NCBI RefSeq assembly: GCF_030848495.1
Contig: NZ_JAVDDT010000006.1
Location: 124,001 to 188,000, forward strand
DNA: 64,000 nucleotides
Direction: 5' to 3'
From: Natronospira bacteriovora
Lineage (GTDB): Bacteria > Pseudomonadota > Gammaproteobacteria > Natronospirales > Natronospiraceae
The first letter of the stretch is position 1. Every line of letters starts with the position of its first letter. Of the stretch, positions 7,783 through 16,617 are shown piece after piece. The translations under genes were made by a program, and so were the position numbers. The notes under the pieces were generated by a model, which was not told where the DNA came from, did no database searches, and saw only the letters and a program-made list of their open reading frames with translations.

Positions 7783-9119
7783 GCGGCACCTCCCAGCTGA
7801 CGCTGATGTTCCGCGATGGTGGTCTGCAGGCGGGCCTGTCGCTGCTGATCGAGCGGGAACCGCCAGACCAGGGGAATGACGGCCAGCTTGGCGGCAACCG
7901 GGGCGGCGCCGTACAGCAGGGACAGGGTCAGCAGGCTACCCTGGGCGTTCTGTCCGCCGGATTCGAATCCGGCCAGGTCAAGAACGGGGAAGGCGATCCC
8001 CACGGCCAGTGCCCAGGCAAACTTGGTTGCCATGTTCCAGAGCCCGAAGTAGAGGCCGGCCCGTCCACCGCCACCCCGCGCACTGTCCTCATCCACCACG
8101 TCAGCCTGCATGGAGGCCGGAATGGCCTGATCCACGCCAAGACTGAAACCGGTGAGAATGGTAATCAGCAGGAACCAGTGGAAATCCCCCTCTCCGAGCA
8201 GCGGCACGAAGGCGAAGATGAGGGCGGCCCAGGCCATGGAGACGGCCCAGATACGGTGCTTGCCGAAACGTCGGGAGGCCCTGAGCCAAAAGGGCAATGC
8301 CACCACGGCCGAGAGGAAATAGACAATCAGCAGCAGACCAATCCGGTCGCCGGCACCGAGCACTTCCGTGGCAAAGAGAATGAAAAGGCTGGCCGGCAGG
8401 GCGTTGGCCATTCCGTTGACCAGATAGGCCAGCAACAACCGCCGGAAGGGACGATTTTCCGCGAGCAGGCGCAGGCCCTCCCCCCAGGGCACCAGCTTCC
8501 TCGCCGGGCGTGGCGGCTCCTGCACCCGCCACAACAGGATCAGCAATGCCAATGGCAGCAGCATCACCATGGCCGCCGCCAGGACCCGCAGGGCATCTCC
8601 CCGGGCCGCACCCATCTCTTCCATGGCCCCGGGGACGATGACCGCCGCCAGGGTACCCACCACCACGAAGCCCTCCCGGAAGACCGTGATGCGGGATCGC
8701 TGATGGTAGTCCCCCGACAGCTCGGCCCCCATGGCCACGTAGGGCAGCTGGATCATGGTCCAGCCCAGATAGGCCACCAGGGACCACAGCAGCAAATGGG
8801 ATGCGCCCGCCCCGGACGGGGGCACCATCAACAACCAGACACCCAGCATGAACAACGGTGCACCGGCCACCATCCAGGGCTTGCGGCGGCCCCAGCGGCT
8901 GCCGCGATAGTCGGTGAGACTGCCCACCAGTGGGTCGGTGACCACGTCCCAGATGCGCGCAATCAGCAGCACCAGCCCCACGACCCCGAGAGGGAGACCC
9001 AGTGACTCGTGATAGAAGGCCGGCAGGAAGATATACAGGGGCAGGCCAACCGCGGCCAGAGGCAGACCGGGCAAACCATAGGCCAGCAGACGGCCGCTGC
9101 CTGGACGATCAGTCTGCAT
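7779..9119 (-). CDS. MFS_2 (GPH-type) cation-coupled transporter
   Basis: A 446-residue membrane protein with about 12 hydrophobic segments. The N-terminal loop motif RIWDVVTDPLVGSLTDYRG and the following RWGRRKPW are diagnostic of the glycoside-pentoside-hexuronide/MFS_2 family, which symports small solutes or lipids with cations. The ATG at 9119 overlaps the cfa stop by 11 bases, indicating translational coupling; a longer upstream frame only shadows cfa. Carriers of this family accompany cfa/DUF1365 genes in light-regulated operons, so a lipid-related substrate is plausible but unproven. The four-base overlap with the remnant downstream shows that the operon once had another gene. Confidence 0.85.
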   Translation of the reverse strand: MQTDRPGSGRLLAYGLPGLPLAAVGLPLYIFLPAFYHESLGLPLGVVGLVLLIARIWDVVTDPLVGSLTDYRGSRWGRRKPWMVAGAPLFMLGVWLLMVPPSGAGASHLLLWSLVAYLGWTMIQLPYVAMGAELSGDYHQRSRITVFREGFVVVGTLAAVIVPGAMEEMGAARGDALRVLAAAMVMLLPLALLILLWRVQEPPRPARKLVPWGEGLRLLAENRPFRRLLLAYLVNGMANALPASLFILFATEVLGAGDRIGLLLIVYFLSAVVALPFWLRASRRFGKHRIWAVSMAWAALIFAFVPLLGEGDFHWFLLITILTGFSLGVDQAIPASMQADVVDEDSARGGGGRAGLYFGLWNMATKFAWALAVGIAFPVLDLAGFESGGQNAQGSLLTLSLLYGAAPVAAKLAVIPLVWRFPLDQQRQARLQTTIAEHQRQLGGAA

Positions 9120-10335
9120 CGTCGTGTCCGAGAACGGTCTGCAGGAGGTTGATGCGGCCGCTCTGGAAGCCGGCCTCGCAATAGGCCAGATAGTATTCCC
9201 ACATGCGCTGGAAGCGGGCATCGAACCCCTGTGCCCGAATGTCGGCTTCCACGGACCGGAAGCGGCGTGCCCAGGCGTTCAGGGTGCAGGCGTAGTCCAG
9301 GCCGTGGAACTCGCTTTTGAGCGCCTTGAGGCCGGCCCGCTGATACTGCTCGTCCAGGGCCGAGGGTGAGGGCAATACGCCGCCCGGAAAGATGTAGCGG
9401 CGGATGAAGTCGATGTCCCGTCGGTAGCGTTCGAAGTAGCGGTCATCAATGGTGATGACCTGGAGAACGGCGCGACCGCCCGGCCGCAGGCGTCGGCGCA
9501 GGGTGTCGAAATAGACCGGCCAGTAGGCCTCGCCCACGGCCTCGAACATTTCGATGGACACGATGTGATCGAATTGCTCTTCGATGTCGCGGTAGTCCTG
9601 GAAGCGAAAGGAAACCCGATCTTCCACGCCGGCGTCCCGTGCCCGTTGCCGTGCCAGGGCAAGCTGCTCACGGGACACGGTGACCCCCGTCACCCGACAG
9701 CCCAGGGTCTGGGCGGCACGAATGGCGAAGCCGCCCCAGCCGCAACCGATTTCCAGAATGTGATCGCCGGGCAGGGCCCCGGTCATGGCCAGCAGGTGAT
9801 CGTATTTGGCCAGCTGGGCCTGCTCCAGATCCTGCACGTCTTCCTCGAAGCGGGCAGAGGAGTAGGTCATGCTGGGATCGAGCCAGAGGCGGTAGAAGTC
9901 ATTGCCCAGGTCATAGTGATGGGCAATGTTGCGCTGACTGCCGATGCGGTTGTTGCGGCGCACGAAGCGCTGATGCAGCGCCTGCAACCAGCGCAGCAGG
10001 GCACGGCCCCGTTCCAGTGACTCGAAATGATCGAGGTTGCGATCCAGACAGGCCAGCAGACTGCCGAGGTCAGGTGTACTCCACTCACCCGCCATGTAGG
10101 CCTCGGCAAAGCCCAGGTCTCCCCGGGACAGCAGACGGCGAAACAGATGGCGATCGTTGATCTGCAACACCCCCGTCGGCCCCGATTCCGGCCCCGAAAA
10201 CAGGCGACCGCCCTGCCCGGGCAGATGAATTTCCAGGGCACCGTACTGGATGCGACGGGCGGCGCGAAACAGCAGCGTCTCGGCCAGACCGGGGCGGCCG
10301 GTGCGCTTCAGTGAGAGGGGTCGTTCTGCGGACAT
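9109..10335 (-). CDS. cfa: Cyclopropane-fatty-acid-phospholipid synthase family methyltransferase
   Basis: The protein transfers the methyl group of S-adenosylmethionine to double bonds of membrane phospholipid acyl chains, at the inner face of the membrane. It has 408 residues. The N-terminal lipid-binding part ends in NIAHHYDLGNDFY. The SAM motif is LEIGCGWGGFA, followed by GVTVSREQ and the SIEMFEAVG segment typical of CFA synthases. The C-terminal part has FIRRYIFPGG. The ATG at 10335 has AAGGAGG about 10 bases upstream and overlaps the DUF1365 gene by 28 bases. Its position in a FAD oxidoreductase/DUF1365/cfa series marks it as the light-regulon type of Cfa rather than a stationary-phase gene. 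Confidence 0.92.
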   Translation of the reverse strand: MSAERPLSLKRTGRPGLAETLLFRAARRIQYGALEIHLPGQGGRLFSGPESGPTGVLQINDRHLFRRLLSRGDLGFAEAYMAGEWSTPDLGSLLACLDRNLDHFESLERGRALLRWLQALHQRFVRRNNRIGSQRNIAHHYDLGNDFYRLWLDPSMTYSSARFEEDVQDLEQAQLAKYDHLLAMTGALPGDHILEIGCGWGGFAIRAAQTLGCRVTGVTVSREQLALARQRARDAGVEDRVSFRFQDYRDIEEQFDHIVSIEMFEAVGEAYWPVYFDTLRRRLRPGGRAVLQVITIDDRYFERYRRDIDFIRRYIFPGGVLPSPSALDEQYQRAGLKALKSEFHGLDYACTLNAWARRFRSVEADIRAQGFDARFQRMWEYYLAYCEAGFQSGRINLLQTVLGHDDAD

Positions 10336-11117
10336 GTGACCGTCGCCTCCTTCGTCGGGGGAGCAGGCTTGCGATGAAAGGGCACACCCCTCAGCCACAG
10401 CTTGAGGGCATGCCAGTGAATCAGGGTGATGATGCGGATGCCCAGGGGCGGCAGGCGCAGGGCCAGGCGAAGCAGCGTGCGGTCACTGAGTTCGCGACGC
10501 CGGCCCGACCAGGTGGCCAGCATGTGGGGCTGGCCGCCGTCCACCGGAGGGACGCCACCAAAGAACTCTTCCACCCGCACCAGCAGCTGCTCATCGGGCT
10601 CGCGCAGGCGAAAGCAGTAACGGGCATCGGGACCGATGAAGGGGGATACGTGGAAGGCCTTGTCCGCCCACCAGGCCCGTGGCCAGTTCACCTGACCGTC
10701 GCTTACGGGAATCAGGTAATGGTGTTTTTCACCGAAGGTATTGCGCACTTCGAGAATGACCGCCATGAGCTCGCCATCACGGCGATGGCAGTACCACGCG
10801 GAGAGGGGATTGAAACCGTAGCCCAGCACCCGGGGGAAACACAGGATGCGCATGGAACCGCCGTCCGGTACCAGGCCGGACTGGCGCAGCAGGCCTTCGG
10901 CCCACTGGCGCAGATCGCTACCGTCGCGGGGGCCGAAATCCCGGTCATGGAAGCTGACCAGATTGAAGCGGTTGCGGGAAAACAGGCGCAGACGGCCGGC
11001 GAGCTCGTCCAGCTCGTCGATGTCCAGCAGCAGACTGAAGACGCGATAGCGGAAACGATAGAACCGCGGCGTCTGCCGCCGATGCATCACCTGGCAATCG
11101 TAAGTGGCTGACCGCAT
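10308..11117 (-). CDS. DUF1365 protein
   Basis: A 269-residue soluble protein of the DUF1365 family. Recognisable segments are RRQTPRFYRFRYRVF at the start, the FSLLLDIDEL region, GYGFNPLSAWYC and EVRNTFGEKHHYL. The molecular function is unknown. It is almost always found between an FAD-dependent oxidoreductase and a Cfa-type methyltransferase, and is therefore thought to act in a membrane-lipid modification pathway. The ATG at 11117 overlaps the upstream stop codon region, and the 3' end overlaps cfa, so all genes here are tightly coupled. Confidence 0.9.
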   Translation of the reverse strand: MRSATYDCQVMHRRQTPRFYRFRYRVFSLLLDIDELDELAGRLRLFSRNRFNLVSFHDRDFGPRDGSDLRQWAEGLLRQSGLVPDGGSMRILCFPRVLGYGFNPLSAWYCHRRDGELMAVILEVRNTFGEKHHYLIPVSDGQVNWPRAWWADKAFHVSPFIGPDARYCFRLREPDEQLLVRVEEFFGGVPPVDGGQPHMLATWSGRRRELSDRTLLRLALRLPPLGIRIITLIHWHALKLWLRGVPFHRKPAPPTKEATVTCPQNDPSH

Positions 11118-11120
11118 CAA

Positions 11121-12473
11121 TCAGCCCTCCTCCATGAGCGCCTCAACGGCTGGCGCAGGGGGCGCCAGCCGCCGGCGGGAATCAGCGACCCCCTGCTGCC
11201 AGGGGGCGTGCACACCCATGGCATTACAGACGTTCACGGCCGAGCGCAGCCCGTCCTCGTGAAAACCATAGGCCGTCCATGCACCACAGAACCATAGTCC
11301 ACGTTGGCCCTGAATGGCAGGCAGATGTTCCTGGGCGCGCAGGGCCGACAGATCGAAAACCGGATGCTCATAATCCACGCAATGCCAGGTGACCGCGGGA
11401 TCGGGTCGCTGCGCCGGATTCAGAGTGACGAAATAGTTCCGCTCCGAGGCCAGCGGTTGCAGACGGTTCATCCAGTAGGACACCGCCACCCGGCTATCCT
11501 CCCGGGTTCTGCGATCCGCCAGGTAGTTCCAGGAGGCCCACACTCGGCGACGTCGTGGCATCAGGCGGGAATCGCTGTGCAACCAGGCACGGTTGGCCTG
11601 GAAGCGGAAGGCGGAGAGCACGCGGCGCTCCTGTTCGTCGGCATCCTCGAGCAGAGCCAGGGACTGATCCGCGTGGCTCGCCAGCACCACCTGCTCGTAT
11701 TCCGCCTCGTGGCCGTTGCTGTCCCGAACCAGGACGCCGGCGGGCGTGCGCCGAATGCCCTCCACGCCGATGCCGGCGATGGCGCGGTCACCCAGCGGCT
11801 CGATCAGACGCCGGACATACTCCCGGCCGCCCCCCGTGACCGTTCGCCACTGGGGCCGTTCGTTGACCTGAAGCAGGCCGTGGTTGCGGAAGAAGCGCAG
11901 GAAACTGATGGCCGGAAAATCCAGGATTCTGGCCATGGGCGCCGACCAGATCGCGGCCGCCATGGGCAGCAGATAGCGCTCACTCAGTTCCATTCCGAAA
12001 CCATGGTGATGGAGAAACTGGCCCAGTGTGAGGGCTTGCTCACCGCCACCCCGCTTCCCGGCCTGCTGATCGAGCCAGTCGATGGCTCGCTGATTGAATT
12101 TCAGGATGTCGGCCAGCATTCGCCAGTGGCTGGGGCGGAACAGGTTGGCGGGCTGGGCGAACAGCTTGAGCAAGTTGTCACCGGCGTACTCGATCTCACC
12201 CTCGCCCAGGGAGGCGGCGAAGGACATGTCGCTTTCCGCCGAGGCCACGCCGAGGTGACGGAACAGGGACGACAGATGCGGGTAATTGAGGTCATTGAAT
12301 ACGATGAAACCGGTATCCACCGGCACATGGCGATCGCCCTCGCGGACCGTCACCGTATTGGTGTGGCCCCCGAAACGAGTCGCGGATTCATACAGCACCA
12401 CCTCGTGCTCGGCCGACAACAACCAGGCCGCACCCAGACCGGAGATTCCCGAACCCACCACCGCAATACGCAT
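11121..12473 (-). CDS. FAD-dependent amine-oxidase-like oxidoreductase (NAD/FAD-binding protein)
   Basis: A 450-residue flavoprotein. The dinucleotide-binding motif VVGSGISGLGAAWLL lies at the extreme N-terminus, followed by an acidic/arginine ribose-contact segment (YESATRFGGHTNTV) that is typical of the amine oxidase/phytoene-desaturase fold. A C-terminal FAD motif occurs in GLWFCGAWTAYGFHEDGL. The start is the ATG preceded by GGGAAGG; the upstream extension of the frame covers the promoter. It heads the DUF1365/cfa/MFS operon. In light-regulated clusters this enzyme is presumed to desaturate or oxidise acyl or isoprenoid chains. The substrate is not known. Confidence 0.88.
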   Translation of the reverse strand: MRIAVVGSGISGLGAAWLLSAEHEVVLYESATRFGGHTNTVTVREGDRHVPVDTGFIVFNDLNYPHLSSLFRHLGVASAESDMSFAASLGEGEIEYAGDNLLKLFAQPANLFRPSHWRMLADILKFNQRAIDWLDQQAGKRGGGEQALTLGQFLHHHGFGMELSERYLLPMAAAIWSAPMARILDFPAISFLRFFRNHGLLQVNERPQWRTVTGGGREYVRRLIEPLGDRAIAGIGVEGIRRTPAGVLVRDSNGHEAEYEQVVLASHADQSLALLEDADEQERRVLSAFRFQANRAWLHSDSRLMPRRRRVWASWNYLADRRTREDSRVAVSYWMNRLQPLASERNYFVTLNPAQRPDPAVTWHCVDYEHPVFDLSALRAQEHLPAIQGQRGLWFCGAWTAYGFHEDGLRSAVNVCNAMGVHAPWQQGVADSRRRLAPPAPAVEALMEEG

Positions 12474-12519
12474 TCCGGACCTTCCCTTCGATAAAAATTG
12501 GCTGCCTGCTGGCAGTCCG

Positions 12520-12556
12520 TGTACAGGAAGTATAATCTTTGTATAGGTAAAGTCCA
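12520..12556 (-). promoter_or_regulatory. Candidate light-regulated promoter with phased TnnACA repeats
   Basis: On the minus strand TGGACT (12551-12556) and TATACT (12529-12534) form a promoter with a 16-base spacer. Three copies of a TnnAC(A/T) motif, TATACA, TTATACT-type and TGTACA, overlap it at spacings of 11 and 9 bases. The layout resembles CarH operators and matches the repeat pair in the regulator's own promoter. It would control the FAD oxidoreductase-DUF1365-cfa-MFS operon. Confidence 0.55.
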
Positions 12557-12619
12557 GAAAAGTTTTACGCCAGGCAGGGTGGAAGTGTGCAGGGGCCGAC
12601 AGCCGGGCACACTGGCACA

Positions 12620-12648
12620 CCGGCGGCTGACACGCCGTCAGCCGCCGG
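12620..12648. terminator. Perfect GC-rich hairpin between tesA and the FAD operon promoter
   Basis: A 12-base perfect stem (CCGGCGGCTGAC with GTCAGCCGCCGG) closes a five-base loop. It lies 25 bases after the tesA stop codon. No T run follows on either strand, so it is either a Rho-dependent or weak end signal for tesA or a transcript-stabilising hairpin. Confidence 0.5.
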
Positions 12649-12672
12649 TCGACAGAGGAGGAAGAAATGGGT

Positions 12673-13305
12673 TCAGTTGGTTTCGAGAAGGCCTTCGATG
12701 GCGGGCCAGAGATTGTCCAGGATCAGGGGCTGCGCTTCCGCCGTGGGGTGGATGCCGTCCGCCTGCATGAGGTTTTCCCGCTCGGCGACCCCTTCGAGAA
12801 TGCGGGGCACCAGGACCACGCCCGTGTCCGCGGCGACGGTCCGGTACATGTCGGCGAAGGCCTCGGTAAAGCGGCGACCGTAATTGGGCGGCATGCGCAC
12901 CCCCACCAGCAGCACCCGGGCCCCGGCGGCCTGGCTGGCGGCAATCATCTGGCGCAGGTTGGCGGCGGTTTCCTCCACCGGCAGCCCCCGCAGGCCGTCG
13001 TTGCCACCGAGCTGGATGATGACGAGGGAGGGCTCATGACGCTCGAGGGCGGCCGCAATGCGTGCGCGTCCGCTGCGGGTGGTGTCGCCGCTGATGGCGG
13101 CATTGACCACGCCACGGGATTCACCGCGCTCGTCCAGGCGGGCCTCCAGCAGATTGACCCAGCCCTGGGCACGGTCAAAGCCGTAATCGGCGCTGAGGCT
13201 GTCGCCAATCACCAGAATGGGCCCGGGACTGGTATCTTGCTCAGCCTGAACGCTGAGCGCACAAAGCAGCAGGAGCAGGCAGATGAATGAGGCAGCACGT
13301 AACAC
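12673..13305 (-). CDS. tesA: Multifunctional acyl-CoA thioesterase I / protease I / lysophospholipase L1
   Basis: A 210-residue periplasmic SGNH hydrolase that cleaves acyl thioesters, arylesters and lysophospholipids. An N-terminal signal peptide (LRAASFICLLLLLCALSVQA) precedes block I GDSLS (nucleophile Ser), block II with the Gly in AISGDTT, block III GGNDGL and block V DGIHP (catalytic Asp and His). The GTG start has GGAG a few bases upstream. Its 5' end overlaps that of ybbA by 23 bases on the opposite strand, an organisation also seen in Escherichia coli. Confidence 0.93.
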   Translation of the reverse strand: MLRAASFICLLLLLCALSVQAEQDTSPGPILVIGDSLSADYGFDRAQGWVNLLEARLDERGESRGVVNAAISGDTTRSGRARIAAALERHEPSLVIIQLGGNDGLRGLPVEETAANLRQMIAASQAAGARVLLVGVRMPPNYGRRFTEAFADMYRTVAADTGVVLVPRILEGVAERENLMQADGIHPTAEAQPLILDNLWPAIEGLLETN

Positions 13306-13978
13306 GGCGATACTCCGGGCGGATCATGTTTCCCGGGAGGTTAGCAGCCCGGGTGGAACACTGACCATTGTTGACGACATCAGCCTGGCCGTCGATGCGG
13401 GCGACAGCCTGGCCATCGTGGGCGCCTCCGGATCCGGCAAGAGCACCCTGCTCGGCCTGCTGGCGGGCCTCGATCTGCCCACCCGTGGCTCCATCCACAT
13501 CGGCGACGCCGAACTCACCACCCTCGACGAGGACGGCCGGGCCTCGGTGCGCGCACGCCAGGTGGGCTTCGTGTTCCAGGCCTTCCATCTCATCCCCGGC
13601 CTGACGGCACTGGAGAACGTGATGCTGCCGCTGGAACTGGGCAATCGCGGCCAGGCCCGGGAGCGCGCCCGCCGAGCCCTTGCGCGGGTCGGTCTCAGTG
13701 CCCGGGAAGCCCATTACCCGCGACAGCTCTCCGGCGGTGAGCAGCAACGGGTAGCCATCGCCCGCGCCTTCGCCACCGGCCCCGCCCTGCTGTTTGCAGA
13801 CGAGCCCACCGGCAATCTGGACAATCGAACCGGGGAAAAGATTCGCGATCTGCTGTTCAGCATGAATGAAGAGGACGGCACGACGCTGGTGCTGGTCACC
13901 CACGACGAACGCCTGGCCGAACGCTGCCATCGCCGTATTGCCCTGGACGATGGTCGCCTGCAGGAGGCGGCGGCGTGA
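13283..13978 (+). CDS. ybbA: ABC transporter ATP-binding protein YbbA
   Basis: A 231-residue ATPase subunit of the MacB/LolD class. Walker A is GASGSGKST, the signature is LSGGEQQR, Walker B is LLFADEPTGN and the switch His lies in LVTHDERLAE. It pairs with the FtsX-like permease encoded next, with a four-base overlap (GTGA). Such type VII systems move or extract lipophilic substrates at the inner membrane. Association with the divergent thioesterase tesA is conserved. The ATG has AGGAG seven bases upstream, inside the tesA coding region. Confidence 0.93.
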   Translation: MNEAARNTAILRADHVSREVSSPGGTLTIVDDISLAVDAGDSLAIVGASGSGKSTLLGLLAGLDLPTRGSIHIGDAELTTLDEDGRASVRARQVGFVFQAFHLIPGLTALENVMLPLELGNRGQARERARRALARVGLSAREAHYPRQLSGGEQQRVAIARAFATGPALLFADEPTGNLDNRTGEKIRDLLFSMNEEDGTTLVLVTHDERLAERCHRRIALDDGRLQEAAA

Positions 13979-16482
13979 GCGGGTCCGGAGACTTTCGCCC
14001 CGGCCTGGCCCTGCGCTGGCTCGCCCGGGAATGGCGGGCCGGTGAACTGCTGGTACTGGCCACCGCCCTGGTGATTGCCGTGACCGCCATCAGCGCGGTG
14101 GGTTTTTTCACCGACCGGGTCAGTGCCGCCATGGAACGTCGGGCCGCGGAAGTACTGGCGGCGGACAGTCTGCTGCGCTCCCGCGATCCGCTGCCGCCCC
14201 ATTTTCGCGAGGAAGCCGAACGGCGTGGACTGAACACCGCCGAGGTGGCCACCCTGCCCACGGTGGTGGCCAGCGATACCGGTACCCAGCTGGTGGATCT
14301 GCGTGCCGTGGAAGCGGCCTACCCCCTGCGCGGGGAGCTGCGCATCAGTGAACAGGCCTTCGGTCCCGGCCAGGTGACCCGGGATCGGGTCGAGCCCGGC
14401 ACGGTGTGGGCGGATGCCCGTCTGCTGGCCAGTCTGGATCTGTCACCGGGGGAGTCGCTGGAGATCGGTGAACGGACGTTCGAGGTGCGCCGCATACTCG
14501 CCGACCTGCCGGACCAGGGCATCGGCTTTGCCGATGTGGCACCGGCGGTGCTGATGGCAAAAAGCGATCTCGACAGCACCGGACTGCTGCGGCCCGGCAG
14601 CCGCATCAGCTGGCGCCTGCTGGTGGCGGGTGAACGGGGCCCGCTGCGTGAATGGCAGCACTGGGCAGGGGAACGCCTGGAAAGTGGCCAGCGCCTGCAG
14701 GATGTCTCGGAAAGCCGGCAGGAGATCGGTGCCGCCATTGATCGCGCCGAACGCTTCCTCGGACTGGCCGCCCTGGTGAGCGTCATGGTGGCGGCGGTGG
14801 CGGTCGCCCTGTCCGCACGGGAGTGGGCGCGTCGACGCCTGGATGCCGTCGCCATCATGAAAACCCTGGGCAGCCGGCAGGGACAGGTGCTGGGGCTGCT
14901 GCTGACCCAGATGCTGGTGCTGGGCCTGCTGGCCGCCACGGCCGGCGTGGTCCTGGGCTGGCTGGCCCAATGGGGCCTGGTGGCCACCCTGGGCAATCTC
15001 CTGGGCGAGTCACTGCCCGCCGCCGAACCGGGGGCCGCCGTGGCCATGGGCCTGGGCACGGCCCTGATCCTGATGCTGGGCTTTGCCCTGCCGCCCCTGA
15101 TGCGCCTGCGCCGCACCCCGCCCGCGCGTGTGCTGCGACGGGAGCTGGCACCACCGGCGCCCAGTGCCTGGCTGATCTATGGCACCGCCATCACCGCCAT
15201 TGCCGCACTGATCATGAGCCAGGCCCGCGATCCCATGCTGTCGGCCGCGGTGTTGATCGGGGGCGGCGCCACCCTGCTCCTGCTGATGGCCGGCGGCCTG
15301 GTGCTGATTGCCGGCCTGCGCCGTGTCGGCGGCCACATGGGCTCGGCCTGGCGCCAGGGCCTGGGCAATCTGGTCCGCTACCCTGGCCGCAGCCTGGCCA
15401 TGATGACCGCCTTCGGGCTGGGCCTGATGGTGCTGGCCCTGCTCACCACCGTGCGTGGCGATCTGCTGGACGGCTGGCGGGCCACGGTGCCGGATGACGC
15501 TCCCAATCATTTCCTGATCAACATTCAGCCGGACGAACGCGAGGGGGTGGCGGAGATCCTCGAGGACATCGGTGTCCCCTCCACCCGTTTCGATGCCCTG
15601 GTACGTGGCCGCCTGATCGCCATCAATGACCGGGATGCGGACGGCATCGACTTCCCCTCGGAGCGGGGCAGCCGCTTCGTGCAGCGGGACGCCAACCTGA
15701 GCTGGGCCAGCGAACCGCAGGCGGACAACCGGGTGGTAGCCGGCCAGTGGTGGAACGAGGAACAGCACGACCAGGCCCTGGTCTCGCTGGAAGAGGAGAT
15801 CGCCGAGGCCCTGGGCGTGGGCATCGGTGATCGCCTTCGCTACCGTATTGGTGGCGAGGAGATCGAGCTCACCGTCAGCAATCTGCGCAGCGTGCGCTGG
15901 GATTCCTTCAACACCAATTTCTTCGTGCTGGTGCCCCCGGACCTGCTGGACGAATTCTCCGCCACCTGGATTACCAGCGTGTACGTTCCTGCCGAGGCCC
16001 GCCCGGAACTGCGCCATCTGGTGCGGGCCTACCCCAGCGTGACGGTGATTGATGTGGACAGCATCCTGCAACAGGTGCGGGACATCATCGACCGGGCTTC
16101 CCTGGCGGTGGAATACGTTTTCCTGTTCACACTGCTGGCGGGCCTCACCGTGCTGTTTGCCGCGGTTCAGGCCTCGCGGGATCAGCGCCGTTTCGAGAGT
16201 GCCCTCGTGCGCGCCCTGGGTGGCCGCCGGCGCCATGTCCTGGCCACCGTGGCCACGGAATTCGGTGTTGCCGGGGCCCTCGCTGGCCTGCTGGCGGGTG
16301 TTGGCGCCAGCGTGGCGGGCTGGCAGCTGGCCGTGCGCGTGTTCGAGCTGGAATACCAGCCGGCCCTGACCCTGGTTCCCGGGAGCATGCTGGTGGGCAT
16401 GCTGCTGCTGATGTCGGCCGGCTGGGTGGCAACCCGGCGTGTGGTGACGCGCTCGCCCATGCTGGTGCTGCGGGAAGAATGA
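13975..16482 (+). CDS. ybbP: FtsX-like ABC permease YbbP
   Basis: An 835-residue inner-membrane permease. The first transmembrane helix (about 20-40) is followed by a large periplasmic domain. A bundle of hydrophobic segments at about 255-450 includes an FtsX core (ARRRLDAVAIMKTLGSRQ). A second periplasmic part and a C-terminal FtsX block (about 700-830, ASRDQRRFESALVRALGG) follow. This 10-helix double-FtsX layout is that of YbbP. The start GTG overlaps the ybbA stop, so the pair is translationally coupled. The substrate is unknown; proximity to tesA suggests lipids or acyl groups. Confidence 0.9.
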   Translation: MSGSGDFRPGLALRWLAREWRAGELLVLATALVIAVTAISAVGFFTDRVSAAMERRAAEVLAADSLLRSRDPLPPHFREEAERRGLNTAEVATLPTVVASDTGTQLVDLRAVEAAYPLRGELRISEQAFGPGQVTRDRVEPGTVWADARLLASLDLSPGESLEIGERTFEVRRILADLPDQGIGFADVAPAVLMAKSDLDSTGLLRPGSRISWRLLVAGERGPLREWQHWAGERLESGQRLQDVSESRQEIGAAIDRAERFLGLAALVSVMVAAVAVALSAREWARRRLDAVAIMKTLGSRQGQVLGLLLTQMLVLGLLAATAGVVLGWLAQWGLVATLGNLLGESLPAAEPGAAVAMGLGTALILMLGFALPPLMRLRRTPPARVLRRELAPPAPSAWLIYGTAITAIAALIMSQARDPMLSAAVLIGGGATLLLLMAGGLVLIAGLRRVGGHMGSAWRQGLGNLVRYPGRSLAMMTAFGLGLMVLALLTTVRGDLLDGWRATVPDDAPNHFLINIQPDEREGVAEILEDIGVPSTRFDALVRGRLIAINDRDADGIDFPSERGSRFVQRDANLSWASEPQADNRVVAGQWWNEEQHDQALVSLEEEIAEALGVGIGDRLRYRIGGEEIELTVSNLRSVRWDSFNTNFFVLVPPDLLDEFSATWITSVYVPAEARPELRHLVRAYPSVTVIDVDSILQQVRDIIDRASLAVEYVFLFTLLAGLTVLFAAVQASRDQRRFESALVRALGGRRRHVLATVATEFGVAGALAGLLAGVGASVAGWQLAVRVFELEYQPALTLVPGSMLVGMLLLMSAGWVATRRVVTRSPMLVLREE

Positions 16483-16617
16483 AGAACGGGGATAAAACCG
16501 CCGGCAAACTTGTCCACAATGTCATGAACCTGCGGTCCTTGCGTTCGCATCGCCTTGCGTGCCCGGGAAGCGCATTCCCTGCCCGTTCGCGAGGATGAAA
16601 CGGCTATACTGATGGAC

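Noticed and set aside
13283-13305. Overlap of divergent tesA and ybbA starts as an annotation error
   Set aside because: Both starts have good ribosome sites, and the same overlapping arrangement is known in Escherichia coli, so it is kept as real.
15010-16236. 408-codon open frame antisense to ybbP
   Set aside because: It is a His/Gln-rich shadow of the FtsX permease gene, without ribosome site or motif.
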